Assembly (NCBI RefSeq): GCF_000496075.1
Contig: NZ_AWXZ01000035.1
Location: forward strand, 186,001-250,000
Direction of reading: 5' to 3'
DNA length: 64,000 nucleotides
Source of the DNA: Lutibaculum baratangense AMV1
Lineage (GTDB): Bacteria; Pseudomonadota; Alphaproteobacteria; Rhizobiales; Tepidamorphaceae
The stretch's first letter is position 1; each line of letters starts with the position of its first letter. A program made the position numbers and the translations under genes. Below, in pieces: positions 40,120-50,623 of this stretch. The notes below the pieces were generated by a model. The model was not told where the DNA came from, made no database searches, and saw only the letters and a program-made list of their open reading frames with translations.

Positions 40120-41367
40120 ATGACCTGGCTCGGCCAGTGGAAATACCTTGGCGGCAAGTCCGCGCTGCGCTCGATCGTTGTGGGCGCGGGCCTCGTTTTG
40201 TTCAGCTTCGGGTCGGCGATGGCAGCACAGAGCTTCGAGGCCTGGCGCGACGGCTTCCAGGCCCAGGCGCGGCAGGCCGGAGTCTCGGCCGAGACGTTCC
40301 GCCGCGCCTTCGAGGGCGTGACGCCGGACCCGGCGGTCCTCGAGGCGGCGAACCGGCAGGCCGAGTTCGTGAAGCCGATCTGGGAGTACCTCGAGTCCGC
40401 CGTCTCGAACAGCCGCATCGAGACGGGCCGCCAGATGCTGCAGCGCTACGACCGGGAGATGGCCGAGATCGAGCGCCGCTACGGCGTCAGCCGCTACGTC
40501 TTCACCGCGATCTGGGGCATGGAGTCGTCCTACGGCGCCGTCCTCGACAACCACAAGGTCGTGCGGCCGGTCATCCGTTCGCTCGCGACGCTCGCCCACG
40601 GCGATCCGAAGCGGGCGGAGTTCGCCCGGACGCAGCTGATCGCGGCGCTGAAGATCCTGCAGAACGGCGACGTCCACCCCTCGCGCATGATGGGGTCCTG
40701 GGCCGGCGCCATGGGGCACACCCAGTTCATCCCCACGACCTACGAGGCCTATGCCGTCGACTTCACCGGCGACGGCCGCCGCGACATCTGGGACAGCGTG
40801 CCCGACGCGCTCGCCTCGACGGCGAACTACCTGAAGAACAGCGGCTGGGCCGACGGCGAGACGTGGGGCTACGAGGTGAACCTGCCGCGCGGCTTCGATT
40901 TCGGCCTCGCCGACGAGCAGACGAAGCGCAGCGTCACCGAGTGGGAGTATCTCGGCGTGCGCCGCACCCACGCGCGCGACTTCCCGCGGCCCAACGACCA
41001 GGCGGTTCTGATGCTGCCGGCCGGCGCGAACGGCCCCGCCTTCCTGATGCTCAGGAACTTCAACGCCATCAAGCGCTACAACAACGCCACGTCCTACGCG
41101 CTCGGCGTCGGTCACCTGGCGGACCGGCTCGCCGGCGGCGGCACCTTCGCCCAGAGCTGGCCGACGCAGGACCAGCCGCTCACGCGCACCCAGAAGGAGG
41201 AGATGCAGCGCCTCCTGTCGAGCCGCGGCTTCGATCCCGGCGGCGTCGACGGCCAGGTCGGGCCGATGACCCGCTCGGCCATCCGCTCCTTCCAGGGGCG
41301 CTCCGGCCTACCCGCGGACGGCTATCCGAGCTATAGTCTCCTGGAGCGCCTGCGGACGGGAAGCTGA
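40120..41367 (+). CDS. Lytic murein transglycosylase (MltB family) with peptidoglycan-binding domain
   Basis: 415 residues. The N-terminal hydrophobic stretch SIVVGAGLVLFSFGSAMAA is a signal sequence without a lipobox Cys. The SLT_2/MltB domain spans about 40-330 with catalytic Glu135 in AIWGMESSYGAV, plus GAMGHTQFIPTTYEAYAVDF and DGRRDIWDSVPDALASTANY. Residues about 345-410 are a PG_binding_1 domain (LLSSRGFDPGGVDGQVGPMT). It cleaves glycan strands with 1,6-anhydro ends in the periplasm. Confidence 0.94.
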   Translation: MTWLGQWKYLGGKSALRSIVVGAGLVLFSFGSAMAAQSFEAWRDGFQAQARQAGVSAETFRRAFEGVTPDPAVLEAANRQAEFVKPIWEYLESAVSNSRIETGRQMLQRYDREMAEIERRYGVSRYVFTAIWGMESSYGAVLDNHKVVRPVIRSLATLAHGDPKRAEFARTQLIAALKILQNGDVHPSRMMGSWAGAMGHTQFIPTTYEAYAVDFTGDGRRDIWDSVPDALASTANYLKNSGWADGETWGYEVNLPRGFDFGLADEQTKRSVTEWEYLGVRRTHARDFPRPNDQAVLMLPAGANGPAFLMLRNFNAIKRYNNATSYALGVGHLADRLAGGGTFAQSWPTQDQPLTRTQKEEMQRLLSSRGFDPGGVDGQVGPMTRSAIRSFQGRSGLPADGYPSYSLLERLRTGS

Positions 41368-41412
41368 CCTCCGCACCGGCGGATTGACGTCAGGCCCCGA
41401 AGGATCTCCGCC

Positions 41413-42855
41413 ATGAAATGGACCGGCAGCCACGCGCTCTCGGTCGTCGCGATCGCGCTGGCCGCCTGTCTGGCGGCCGGCGCACCGGACGCCGCGGCCC
41501 AGGAGCAGGGCCCGCGAAACCCGATCTCCTCCTTCTTCAACGCGATCTTCGGCGGCGGGCAGCAGCAGCGCCAGCAGCAACACTACGAGAACCCCAACCG
41601 GCGGCCGAGCGACCTCGTGCCGAACCGGCGCCCCTCCGAGAGGCGGACGGAGCAGCGCCGGAGCCGCCCCCAGCCGCAGCAGAGCGCCCCGCGCCGTTCC
41701 TCCACCCAGGCCGCGAGCGCCCCCGCTCCGAAGACGACGAAGAACCCCGACGCCATGAAGGTCGTCGTGTTCGGCGACGCCTTCGCCAGCGGCCTCGCGA
41801 AGGGGCTCGAGGACGCGTTCGCGGAGAATGCGGATCTCGTCGTCGTCGCCCGAGGCGAGGAAGGTCTCGGGCTGGCCGGCGCGGCACCCAACAGCCTGAA
41901 GGCGAAGGTCGACGCCTATATCGCCGAGGCGACGGAAGAGGCCCGGACGAAGGCCGCGGCCGCGGTTGCGGCCAAGGCGGAGGCGGAAGCCAGGGCGAAA
42001 GCCGAGGCCGAGGCTCAGGCCCAGGCAGAGGCCGCGGACGAGCCTGATGCTGCATCTGACGGCGCCGAGCTCGTGGCGGATCCGGACGCTCCCGGCGAGA
42101 CCGAAGGGGCCGGCGACGCCGCGCCCGTCGTCGAGGCGAGGCCGGATATCGGCGCGGCAGTCGTCATGGTCGGGATGGGGGATCGCACGCCCATCACCAC
42201 GGCCGACGGTTCGGTCGCCTTCGGCACCGAGATGTGGCGCGACCTCTACTCCCAGCGCGTCGAGGCCCTGATGGAGACGTTCACCACGGCCGGCATCCCC
42301 CTCTACTGGGTGGGGCTGCCGCCGGTGGAGGATTCGCGGCTCAGCGCGGAGCTCGGCTTCTTCAACGAGGTCTTCCGCATGCGCTCGTACAGGGCCGGCG
42401 CGGAGTTCGTCGACATCTGGAACGGCTTCGTCGACGCCAACAACGCCTACGCGCAGAGCGGCCCCGACATCAAAGGCGAGATCCGCGAGCTCCGGACCGG
42501 CGATGGCGCCGGCTTCACCGTCGCCGGCAACCGCAAGCTCGCTCACTTCGTGGCGCGCGAGATCAGGCGGGACTTCGTGCGGGAAGGCGAGGTCGTCACC
42601 GACGTCACCGTCATGTCGCGTGCCGGGCCACGCCCCTTCATGCCGAGCGAGGAGATGCGCAGGACGGGCCGCGGCGAGGTCGTGAACCTGAACGGCCTGT
42701 CGGGCACCGGCCTCTTGGCGGGCGGCCTCGACGAGGGGCCGACACCCCCGGAGAATTCGGCCTATCGGAAGGTCATCCTGCAGGGGCACACGCTGCCGCC
42801 GGAGAGCGGCCGTTCGGACGACTTCTCCTGGCCGCGCGAACCCGCCGGCGGGTGA
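41413..42855 (+). CDS. Exported DUF459/SGNH-like protein lacking the catalytic residues
   Basis: 480 residues with a signal peptide ending AAA-QEQG near residue 32, then a Gln/Arg/Pro-rich linker (about 48-113). The SGNH fold is recognisable: KVVVFGDAFASGLAKGL (block I), AAVVMVGMGD (block III) and FTVAGNRKLAHFVAREI (block V). The nucleophile Ser is Ala123 (GDA for GDS), the block III Asn is Gly256 (GMGD for GxND) and the block V His is Gly367 (DGAGFT for DGxHFT). An Ala/Glu-rich helical insert spans about 171-235. It is probably a binding protein or scaffold of the cell wall rather than an esterase. A terminator follows. Confidence 0.75.
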   Translation: MKWTGSHALSVVAIALAACLAAGAPDAAAQEQGPRNPISSFFNAIFGGGQQQRQQQHYENPNRRPSDLVPNRRPSERRTEQRRSRPQPQQSAPRRSSTQAASAPAPKTTKNPDAMKVVVFGDAFASGLAKGLEDAFAENADLVVVARGEEGLGLAGAAPNSLKAKVDAYIAEATEEARTKAAAAVAAKAEAEARAKAEAEAQAQAEAADEPDAASDGAELVADPDAPGETEGAGDAAPVVEARPDIGAAVVMVGMGDRTPITTADGSVAFGTEMWRDLYSQRVEALMETFTTAGIPLYWVGLPPVEDSRLSAELGFFNEVFRMRSYRAGAEFVDIWNGFVDANNAYAQSGPDIKGEIRELRTGDGAGFTVAGNRKLAHFVAREIRRDFVREGEVVTDVTVMSRAGPRPFMPSEEMRRTGRGEVVNLNGLSGTGLLAGGLDEGPTPPENSAYRKVILQGHTLPPESGRSDDFSWPREPAGG

Positions 42856-42906
42856 GGGGCGGGGCGGCGCGCAAGCGCGACGCGGGCAGGGTCGGAAACA
42901 GCGAAA

Positions 42907-42936
42907 CGGCGGCATCGCTGCCGCCGCTTTGTTGTT
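42907..42936 (+). terminator. Rho-independent terminator after the SGNH-like gene
   Basis: CGGCGGCA (42907-42914), loop TCGC, TGCCGCCG (42919-42926), then CTTTGTTGTT. The strong stem and following T-rich run suit a plus-strand terminator between the SGNH-like gene and convergent gltD. Confidence 0.75.
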
Positions 42937-42956
42937 CCTGAGGTCTGCCGCCCGTC

Positions 42957-44378
42957 CTATCGCGGGAGCGACGTCTTGCCCATCAGCGCCTTGTCGATCG
43001 AGTGCGCGGCCTGCCGGCCCTCGCGAATCGCCCAGACGACGAGGGACTGGCCGCGGCGCATGTCGCCGGCCGCCCAGACCTTCGGGTGCGAGGTCAGATA
43101 GGCCATCGTGTCGGCCTTCACGTTGCCGCGCTGGTCGAGCTCGAAGCCCATCGTCTCGACGAGCCCCTCGGTGACCGGCCCGGCGAAGCCGATCGCGAAG
43201 AAGACGAGGTCGGCCTTGATGTAGAAGTCCGTGCCCTCGATCGGCTTGCGCTTCTCGTCGACGCGGATGCAGTGAACCCGCTTGACCCGCCCGTTGCGCC
43301 CTTCGATGCCGAGCGTCGCGGCCGAGAACTCCCGCTCCGCGCCCTCCGCCTGGCTCGACGACGTGCGGAACTTCGTCGGCCAGTAGGGCCACACGAGGAG
43401 CTTGTCCTCGTTGACCGGCGGGATCGGGCGGATGTCGAGCTGGGTCACCTGCACGGCGCCCTGCCGGAAGGCGGTGCCGACGCAGTCCGACGCCGTGTCG
43501 CCGCCGCCGATCACCACCACGTGCTTGCCGCCGGCGAGGATCGGTGCGCCGTCGATCTGCTCGTTGCCGATGCGCCTGTTCTGCTGCACGAGATAGGGCA
43601 TGGCGTAGTGCACGCCCTCGAGCTCGCCGCCCGGCAGGCCCGGGTCGCGCGGCCGCTCCGCGCCGCAGGCCAGAAGCACGGCGTCGTGGCCCTCGACGAG
43701 CTCCTCGACGTCGACGTTCACGCCGATATTCGCGCCGTAGTGGAAGGTCACGCCTTCCGCTTCCATCTGCGCGACCCGGCGGTCGATATAGTGCTTCTCC
43801 ATCTTGAAGTCCGGGATGCCGTAGCGCAGCAGGCCGCCGGCCCTCATCTCACGCTCGTAGAGATGCACGTCGTGGCCGGCACGCGCGAGCTGCTGCGCGC
43901 CCGCGAGGCCAGCCGGCCCCGATCCGATCACCGCGACCTTCCTGCCAGTCTTGTGCTTCGGCGGCTCCGGCCGGATCCAGCCTTCCTGGAAGGCCCGGTC
44001 GGCGATCACCTGCTCGATGCACTTGATCGAGACGGGCGTGTTCTCGAGGTTCAGCGTGCACGCCTCCTCGCAAGGGGCGGGGCAGATGCGGCCCGTCACC
44101 TCGGGGAAGTTGTTCGTCGAGTGCAGGTTGCGCGAGGCCTCCTCCCAGTCCCCGGCATAGACGAGATCGTTCCAGTCGGGGATCTGGTTGTTGACCGGGC
44201 AGCCCTGCGGCCCGTGGCAGAAGGGGATGCCGCAATCCATGCAGCGCGCCGCCTGGCGGCGCACCTCCGGCTCCTCCATCGGCAGCGTGAACTCGCCGAA
44301 ATGGCGGATGCGGTCGGATGCCGGCTGGTACTTCAGATCCTGCCGGTCGATCTCGAGGAAGCCCGTTACCTTGCCCAT
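42957..44378 (-). CDS. gltD: Glutamate synthase (NADPH) small subunit GltD
   Basis: 473 residues. N-terminal [4Fe-4S] cysteines lie in AARCMDCGIPFCHGPQGCP. The FAD site is VAVIGSGPAGLAGAQQLARA, the NADPH site HVVVIGGGDTASDCVGTAFR, and the end KVWAAGDMRRGQSLVVWAIR is the second FAD contact. It passes electrons from NADPH to the large subunit for glutamate formation. It lies 10 bases downstream of gltB on the same strand. Confidence 0.96.
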   Translation of the reverse strand: MGKVTGFLEIDRQDLKYQPASDRIRHFGEFTLPMEEPEVRRQAARCMDCGIPFCHGPQGCPVNNQIPDWNDLVYAGDWEEASRNLHSTNNFPEVTGRICPAPCEEACTLNLENTPVSIKCIEQVIADRAFQEGWIRPEPPKHKTGRKVAVIGSGPAGLAGAQQLARAGHDVHLYEREMRAGGLLRYGIPDFKMEKHYIDRRVAQMEAEGVTFHYGANIGVNVDVEELVEGHDAVLLACGAERPRDPGLPGGELEGVHYAMPYLVQQNRRIGNEQIDGAPILAGGKHVVVIGGGDTASDCVGTAFRQGAVQVTQLDIRPIPPVNEDKLLVWPYWPTKFRTSSSQAEGAEREFSAATLGIEGRNGRVKRVHCIRVDEKRKPIEGTDFYIKADLVFFAIGFAGPVTEGLVETMGFELDQRGNVKADTMAYLTSHPKVWAAGDMRRGQSLVVWAIREGRQAAHSIDKALMGKTSLPR

Positions 44379-44388
44379 GACGCTCTCC

Positions 44389-47300
44389 TCACTGCGCCGC
44401 CACGGCGGCCAGCCGGTTCTTCTCCTCCATCTCGCGCAGGGCGCGGCGGTACTCCACCGGCATCACCTTCACGAACTTCGGGCGGTACTCCTCCCAGTTC
44501 TCCAGGATGTGCCGGGCGCGTTCGGAGCCCGTGTAGTGGAGGTGGTTCGATATCAGCGTGTGCAGCCGCTCGTCGTCGTGCTTCGTCATGTCGGCGGAGA
44601 CGTCGACGCGCCCGTGCCACTCGATGTCGCCGCCGTGGTGGTGCAGCCGCTCGAGGAGGTCGTCCTCCTCGGCCACCGGCTCGAGGTCGACCATCGCGAG
44701 GTTGCACCGCGCCTTGAAGTCTCCCTCCTCGTCGAGCACGTAGGCGACGCCGCCCGACATACCCGCCGCGAAGTTGCGGCCGACGCGGCCGATCACCGCC
44801 ACGGCGCCGCCCGTCATGTACTCGCAGCCGTGGTCGCCCGTGCCCTCGACGACGGCGACGGCGCCGGAGTTGCGCACGGCGAAGCGCTCGCCGGCCACGC
44901 CGCGGAAGTAGCACTCGCCGGAGATCGCGCCATAGAGCACCGTGTTGCCGACGACGATCGACTCCTCGGGCATGCAGCGGCTCTCTTCCGCCGGCCGGAT
45001 GACGATCCGGCCGCCCGAGAGGCCCTTGCCGACATAGTCGTTCGCGTCGCCGACGAGCTCGAGCGACACGCCGCAGGCGAGGAACGCGCCGAAGCTCTGC
45101 CCGGCCGTTCCGGTGAGCCTGATCGAGATCGTGTCCTCCGGCAGGCCTTCATGGCCGTAGCGCTTCGCGACCTCGCCGGAGAGCATCGCGCCGGCGGAGC
45201 GGTTCGTGTTGTTGATCGACTTGTCGATCTTCACCGGCTCGCCGCGCTCGAGCGCCGGCATCGCCTCCGCGATCAGCTCGCGGTCGAGCACGTCGTCGAT
45301 CGGGTGCTTCTGCGTCTCGGTGTTCCGGATCGACACGTGCTCCGGCACGCTCGGCTTGTGGAAGACGCGACGGAAGTCGAGCCCCTCGAGCCGTGCCTGG
45401 TCGATCAGCGCCTCCTTGTCGAGCATGTCGGACTGGCCGATCATCTCGTTGACGCTGCGGAAGCCCATCCCGGCCATCAGCGCACGCACCTCTTCCGCGA
45501 CGTAGAAGAAGTAGTTGATCACGTGCTCCGGCGTGCCCTTGAAGCGCTTGCGCAGAACCGGGTCCTGCGTCGCGACGCCGACGGGGCAGGTGTTCAGGTG
45601 GCACTTGCGCATCATGATGCAGCCGGCCGCGATCAGCGGCGCGGTCGAGAAGCCGAACTCGTCGGCACCGAGCAGTGCGCCGACGACGACGTCGCGCCCG
45701 GTGCGCAGGCCCCCGTCGACCTCGAGCCGGATGCGGCTGCGCAGGTTGTTGCCGACGAGCGTCTGGTGCGTCTCGGCGAGGCCCATCTCCCACGGGCTGC
45801 CGGCATGCTTCAGCGAGGTGAGGGGGCTCGCGCCCGTGCCGCCCTCGTAGCCGGCGATCGTGATGTGGTCCGCGCGCGCCTTGGCGACGCCGGCCGCGAC
45901 CGTGCCGACACCGACCTCCGACACGAGCTTGACCGAGATGTCGGCGGCCGGGTTCGTGTTCTTCAGGTCGTAGATGAGCTGCGCCAGGTCCTCGATCGAG
46001 TAGATGTCGTGGTGAGGCGGCGGCGAGATGAGGCCGACGCCCGGCGTCGAGTGGCGGACCTTGGCGATCATCGCGTCGACCTTGTGGCCGGGCAGCTGGC
46101 CGCCTTCGCCGGGCTTGGCGCCCTGCGCCATCTTGATCTGGATCTGGTCGGCGTTGACGAGATACTCCGCCGTCACGCCGAAGCGGCCCGACGCCACCTG
46201 CTTGATCTTCGAGCGCTTCGTGTCGCCGTTCGGCATCACGACGAAGCGGTCGGCCTCCTCGCCGCCCTCGCCGGTGTTCGACTTGCCGCCGATCCGGTTC
46301 ATGGCGAGCGCCAGCGTCTCGTGCGCCTCCTTGGAGATCGCGCCGTAGGACATCGCGCCGGTCGAGAAGCGCTTCACGATGTCGGCTGCGGGCTCCACCT
46401 CCCCGAGCGGAACCGGGCTGCGACCCGCCTCCTCGGCGCCCCGGATGCGGAACAGGCCGCGGATCGTGTTGCGGCGGCCCGCCTCCTCGTTCGTCAGCTT
46501 CGAGTACTGCTGATAGGTCTCGTAGGAGGCGCCGCGCACCGCGTGCTGCAGCGTCGCCACCGTCTCGGGGCTCCACATGTGGCTCTCGCCGCGCGTGCGC
46601 CAGGCATAGTCGCCGCCGACGTCGAGCGCGTTGCGCAGGACCGGGTCGTCGCCGAACGCGTCGACATGGCGGCGGAACGTGTCCTCCGCGACCTGCCGCA
46701 GCCCGATGCCCTCGATCAGCGTCGCAGTGCCGAAGAAGAAGCGGTCGACGAACTCGCTCGACAGGCCGACCGCGTCGAAGATCTGGGCGCCGCAATAGGA
46801 CTGGTAGGTCGAGATGCCCATCTTGGACATGACCTTCAGGATGCCCTTGTCGACGGCCTTGATGTAGCGCTGCACGATCTCGCGGTCGTCGACCTCCTCG
46901 GGGAAGTCGTCGCGCATGTCGGTCAGCGTCTCGAAGGCGAGATAGGGGTTGATCGCCTCGGCGCCGTAGCCGGCGAGCACGCAGAAATGGTGCACCTCGC
47001 GCGCCTCGCCCGTCTCGACCACGAGGCCGACCGAGGTCCTGAGGCCCCGGCGGATCAGGTGGTGGTGCACGGCGGCGGTGGCGAGCAGGGCCGGGATCGG
47101 CACGCGGTCCGCCCGCACCAGCCGGTCGGACAGGATGATGATGTTGTAGCCGTCGAGCACGGCCCGCTCGGCGCGCTCGCACAGCCGCTCGATCGCGACC
47201 TCCATGCCCTCCGGCCCGCGCTCGGCGGAGAAGGTGATGTCGAGCGTCTGCGTGTTGAACTGGTTGTCGGCGATGTCGCCGATCGTGCGGATCTTCTCGA

Positions 47301-49044
47301 GGTCCTCGTTCGTGAGGATCGGCTGGCGCACCTCGAGCCGCTTCTTCGTCGACAGGCCCTCGAGGTCGAACAGGTTCGGCCGCGGCCCGATGAACGAGAC
47401 GAGGCTCATGACGAGCTCCTCGCGGATCGGGTCGATCGGCGGGTTCGTGACCTGCGCGAAGTTCTGCTTGAAGTAGGTGTAGAGCGGCTTCGACTTCTCC
47501 GACATCGCCGAGATCGGCGTGTCGTTGCCCATCGAGCCGAGCGCCTCCTGGCCCGTCGTCGCCATCGGCGCCATCAGGATCTTCAGGTCCTCCTGCGTGT
47601 AGCCGAAGGCCTGCTGGCGATCGAGCAGGCTGACGCCGGTGCGCGGGGCGTTGCCCGGCACCGGCGGCAGCTCCTCGAGCACGATCTGCGTGCGCGACAG
47701 CCAGCTGCGATAGGGGTTCGCGTTGGCCAGCCTCGTCTTGATCTCCTCGTCGGAGATGATGCGGCCTTCCTCGAAGTCGATCAGCAGCATGCGGCCGGGC
47801 TGCAGCCGCCACTTGCGCACGATGCGGCTCTCGGGGATGTCGAGCGTGCCCATCTCCGAGGCCATCACGACGCGGTCGTCGTCGGTGACGAACCAGCGCG
47901 CCGGCCTCAGGCCGTTGCGGTCGAGCGTCGCGCCGATCTGCCGGCCGTCGGTGAAGGCGATCGCGGCCGGGCCGTCCCACGGCTCCATCAGCGCGGCGTG
48001 GTACTCGTAGAAGGCGCGCCGGTCCTCGTCCATCAGCGGGTTGCCGGCCCAGGCCTCCGGCACGAGCGTCATGACGGCGTGCGCCATCTCGTAGCCGCCC
48101 TGCACCAGGAACTCGAGCGCGTTGTCGAAGCACGCCGTGTCCGACTGGCCCTCGTAGGAGATCGGCCAGAGCTTCTGGATGTCGTCGCCGAGGAGCTCCG
48201 AGGAGACGCTCGCCTGCCGCGCCGCCATCCAGTTCACGTTGCCGCGCAGCGTGTTGATCTCGCCGTTGTGCGCGACCATCCGGTAGGGGTGGGCGAGCGG
48301 CCAGGCGGGGAAGGTGTTCGTCGAGAAGCGCTGGTGGACGAGGGCGAGGGCGGATTCCACCCGCTCGTCATTGAGGTCCGGATAGTACTCGCCGAGCTGG
48401 TAGGCGAGGAACATGCCCTTGTAGACGAGGGTGCGCGAGGACAGCGAGACGGGATAATAGTCCTCGTCCGCGACCTCTTCCATCTGCAGGCGCCGGTTCG
48501 ACACGACCTTGCGGGCGATGAACAGGCGCCGCTCGAAGGCGTCCTGGTCTTCGAGACCCTCGGGGCGGCCGATGAAGATCTGGACGTGCTGCGGCTCGAG
48601 CTTCGTCGTCGTCTCGGAGAGGCAGGAATTGTCGACGGGCACGTCGCGGAAGCCGAGGAAGGGCAGACCCTCGTCCTGCAGCACCTCGCGCCAGAGATCC
48701 TCCATCACCTTCCGGGCCGCGTCGTTGCGCGGCATGAAGAGGTGGCCGACGCCGTAGTGGCCGGGCTCCGGCAGGTCGATGCCGAGCTTGGCGCACTCCT
48801 CCTTCAGGAAGCGGTGCGGGATCTGCATCGTCATGCCCGCGCCGTCGCCGGCGATCGGGTCGGCCCCGACCGCGCCGCGATGCGTCAGGTTGACGAGCAT
48901 CTTCAGCCCGTCCTTCACGATGTCGTGCGAAGCCACGCCCTTCATATGCGCGACGAAGCCGACACCGCACGCGTCGAATTCGCGCTTCGGGTCGAAGAGA
49001 CCCTCGGGGCGCCGTGCACTGTCAGAAGCCGATGGGCGTTCCAT
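44389..49044 (-). CDS. gltB: Glutamate synthase large subunit GltB
   Basis: 1551 residues, the normal length. After a 25-residue propeptide, Cys26 ([16 protein letters not shown]) becomes the N-terminal nucleophile of the glutaminase domain. The central domain, the FMN/synthase domain ([43 protein letters not shown]), the 3Fe-4S cysteines in [17 protein letters not shown] and the C-terminal beta-helix ([20 protein letters not shown]) follow in order. With GltD it makes two glutamates from glutamine and 2-oxoglutarate, the core of ammonia assimilation. Confidence 0.97.
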   Translation of the reverse strand: MERPSASDSARRPEGLFDPKREFDACGVGFVAHMKGVASHDIVKDGLKMLVNLTHRGAVGADPIAGDGAGMTMQIPHRFLKEECAKLGIDLPEPGHYGVGHLFMPRNDAARKVMEDLWREVLQDEGLPFLGFRDVPVDNSCLSETTTKLEPQHVQIFIGRPEGLEDQDAFERRLFIARKVVSNRRLQMEEVADEDYYPVSLSSRTLVYKGMFLAYQLGEYYPDLNDERVESALALVHQRFSTNTFPAWPLAHPYRMVAHNGEINTLRGNVNWMAARQASVSSELLGDDIQKLWPISYEGQSDTACFDNALEFLVQGGYEMAHAVMTLVPEAWAGNPLMDEDRRAFYEYHAALMEPWDGPAAIAFTDGRQIGATLDRNGLRPARWFVTDDDRVVMASEMGTLDIPESRIVRKWRLQPGRMLLIDFEEGRIISDEEIKTRLANANPYRSWLSRTQIVLEELPPVPGNAPRTGVSLLDRQQAFGYTQEDLKILMAPMATTGQEALGSMGNDTPISAMSEKSKPLYTYFKQNFAQVTNPPIDPIREELVMSLVSFIGPRPNLFDLEGLSTKKRLEVRQPILTNEDLEKIRTIGDIADNQFNTQTLDITFSAERGPEGMEVAIERLCERAERAVLDGYNIIILSDRLVRADRVPIPALLATAAVHHHLIRRGLRTSVGLVVETGEAREVHHFCVLAGYGAEAINPYLAFETLTDMRDDFPEEVDDREIVQRYIKAVDKGILKVMSKMGISTYQSYCGAQIFDAVGLSSEFVDRFFFGTATLIEGIGLRQVAEDTFRRHVDAFGDDPVLRNALDVGGDYAWRTRGESHMWSPETVATLQHAVRGASYETYQQYSKLTNEEAGRRNTIRGLFRIRGAEEAGRSPVPLGEVEPAADIVKRFSTGAMSYGAISKEAHETLALAMNRIGGKSNTGEGGEEADRFVVMPNGDTKRSKIKQVASGRFGVTAEYLVNADQIQIKMAQGAKPGEGGQLPGHKVDAMIAKVRHSTPGVGLISPPPHHDIYSIEDLAQLIYDLKNTNPAADISVKLVSEVGVGTVAAGVAKARADHITIAGYEGGTGASPLTSLKHAGSPWEMGLAETHQTLVGNNLRSRIRLEVDGGLRTGRDVVVGALLGADEFGFSTAPLIAAGCIMMRKCHLNTCPVGVATQDPVLRKRFKGTPEHVINYFFYVAEEVRALMAGMGFRSVNEMIGQSDMLDKEALIDQARLEGLDFRRVFHKPSVPEHVSIRNTETQKHPIDDVLDRELIAEAMPALERGEPVKIDKSINNTNRSAGAMLSGEVAKRYGHEGLPEDTISIRLTGTAGQSFGAFLACGVSLELVGDANDYVGKGLSGGRIVIRPAEESRCMPEESIVVGNTVLYGAISGECYFRGVAGERFAVRNSGAVAVVEGTGDHGCEYMTGGAVAVIGRVGRNFAAGMSGGVAYVLDEEGDFKARCNLAMVDLEPVAEEDDLLERLHHHGGDIEWHGRVDVSADMTKHDDERLHTLISNHLHYTGSERARHILENWEEYRPKFVKVMPVEYRRALREMEEKNRLAAVAAQ

Positions 49045-49491
49045 GGCCTGCTCTCCTTCGTCTCCCTGCCGCCTGTCGGCTTCCCCGGAAGCGGCGTCTC
49101 TCGGCCCACCGCCTCGCCCGACCGGCTGGCGGCACCTGCCATTCTTGCTTCGTGGAACGATGGCGGACGCGCCGCACGTGCTGCCAGCTGGCCGCAGCCT
49201 CGTCCGCGAGACCGGCCAGAATGGGTCAGCATCACTGTCCTATCAGGCCGCCAAAATGCCAGATTTATAACCGGCCCGCAAGGCTCGAAACGAAGCATTG
49301 TTGCGTTGGGGCCCGTTGCTGCGACACATCCGGAAAGGTGGAGCGCCGGCAGTGGCAGAAACCGGGAGAAGAGCCGCGTGGCGGCATGGCACGCTCCGTT
49401 GCCCCGAGGCGCCGAAGCTCGGCCTTGCGCTCCGGCTGCGGCGGGATAGGTTGGCGGCTTCCCGACCCGCCAAACGGATCCCTTCCAGCCC
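49045..49491. other. 447-base divergent intergenic region
   Basis: This region lies between gltB (minus) and the threonine aldolase gene (plus). No coding gene is convincing. On the minus strand TTATAAAT at about 49264-49271 could be a -10 element for gltB, with no good -35. I find no clear sigma-54 site, NtrC box or small RNA by eye. Confidence 0.4.
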
Positions 49492-50544
49492 ATGAACTTC
49501 GCAAGCGACAACACGGCCGGCGTCTCGCAGCCGATTCTCGACGCCCTCGGCCTCGCAAATGACGGCCGGGCCTCCTCCTACGGTGCCGACGAGTGGACGA
49601 AGAGGGCGACGGAGGCGCTGTGCGAGGTGTTCGAGCGCGAGGTCGGCGTGTTCCTCGTCCCCACGGGAACAGCGGCGAACGCGCTCGCCATCGCGGCCGC
49701 GACGCCGCCCTGGGGCGCCGTCTTCTGCCATGCCGACAGCCACATCAACACCGACGAGTGCGGCGCCCCGGAGTTCTATAGCGGCGGCGCGAAGCTCGTG
49801 ACGCTCACCGGCGGCGGCGCCAAGGTCGACGCGGACGAGTGCGAGGCGATGCTGAAAGGCTGGGGCTTCGGCGTCGTCCACCAGGTCCAGCCGGCCTGCC
49901 TGTCGATCTCCCAGGCGAGCGAGTTCGGCCTCGTCTACAAACCGGACGAGATCGCCCGCCTGTCGGAGATCTGCCGCCGGCACGGGATGGCGCTCCACAT
50001 GGACGGCGCCCGCTTCGCGAATGCCGTCGTCTCGATGAACGCGTCGCCCGCCGACATCACCTGGAAGGCGGGCGTCGACATCCTGTCCTTCGGTGCGACG
50101 AAGAACGGCGCGATGTGCGCCGAGGCGGTGGTCGTCTTCCGCGACGACCTGCGGGCGAGCCTCGGCTACCGCCGCAAGCGGGCGGCGCAGCTCTTCTCCA
50201 AGGGGCGGTTCCTTGGCGCCCAGATGGCGGCCTATCTCGAGAACGGCCACTGGCTCGAGCTCGCGGGCCGCGCGAACGTCGCGGCCGCGCGTCTCGAGGC
50301 CGTGTTCCGGAAGGCGACGGGTGCTCGCGTCGCGGGGCCGGTCGAGGCGAACGAGGTCTTCGTGTGGCTGAACGAGGCGGCGGACAGGGCGCTGAAGGGG
50401 GCGGGCGCCGTCTACTACGACTGGTCCGGGGATCCCGGCCTCGGCGTGCCGGGCGGAGCCGGCGAGAAGCTCTGCCGGTTCGTCACCGCCTTTGCGACGA
50501 CCGAGGACCACATCGACGGCGTCGCCCGCGCCCTCGGAGCCTGA
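49492..50544 (+). CDS. Low-specificity threonine aldolase
   Basis: 350 residues of fold-type I PLP enzymes: FASDNTAGVSQPILDAL and SYGADEWTKRATEALCEVFE at the N-terminus, VFLVPTGTAANALAI, MALHMDGARFANAV (cofactor Asp) and SFGATKNGAMCAEAVV with the PLP Lys. The family cleaves L-threonine or allo-threonine to glycine and acetaldehyde. Start ATG 49492. It is a single gene, and its 3' neighbour hsp20 is convergent. Confidence 0.92.
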   Translation: MNFASDNTAGVSQPILDALGLANDGRASSYGADEWTKRATEALCEVFEREVGVFLVPTGTAANALAIAAATPPWGAVFCHADSHINTDECGAPEFYSGGAKLVTLTGGGAKVDADECEAMLKGWGFGVVHQVQPACLSISQASEFGLVYKPDEIARLSEICRRHGMALHMDGARFANAVVSMNASPADITWKAGVDILSFGATKNGAMCAEAVVVFRDDLRASLGYRRKRAAQLFSKGRFLGAQMAAYLENGHWLELAGRANVAAARLEAVFRKATGARVAGPVEANEVFVWLNEAADRALKGAGAVYYDWSGDPGLGVPGGAGEKLCRFVTAFATTEDHIDGVARALGA

Positions 50545-50550
50545 CAAGAA

Positions 50551-50578
50551 GAAAATCGCGCCCCGTCTCCGGGGCGCG
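50551..50578 (-). terminator. Terminator of hsp20
   Basis: CGCGCCCCG (50557-50565) pairs with CGGGGCGCG (50570-50578) across TCTC. Read on the minus strand the hairpin is followed by ATTTTCTTCTT, a good T tract, so it ends hsp20 transcripts. It may also slow transcription from the convergent aldolase gene. Confidence 0.75.
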
Positions 50579-50623
50579 ACACGGTGTCGATCAGCGGCTG
50601 CGCCGGTCCGTCCAGAGGGACGG

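Noticed and set aside
44188-49449. A 1753-codon open frame on the plus strand opposite gltB
   Set aside because: It is a codon-bias shadow of gltB in G+C-rich DNA: composition is Arg/Ala/Asp/His-rich with no domain, while gltB on the other strand is complete and conserved.
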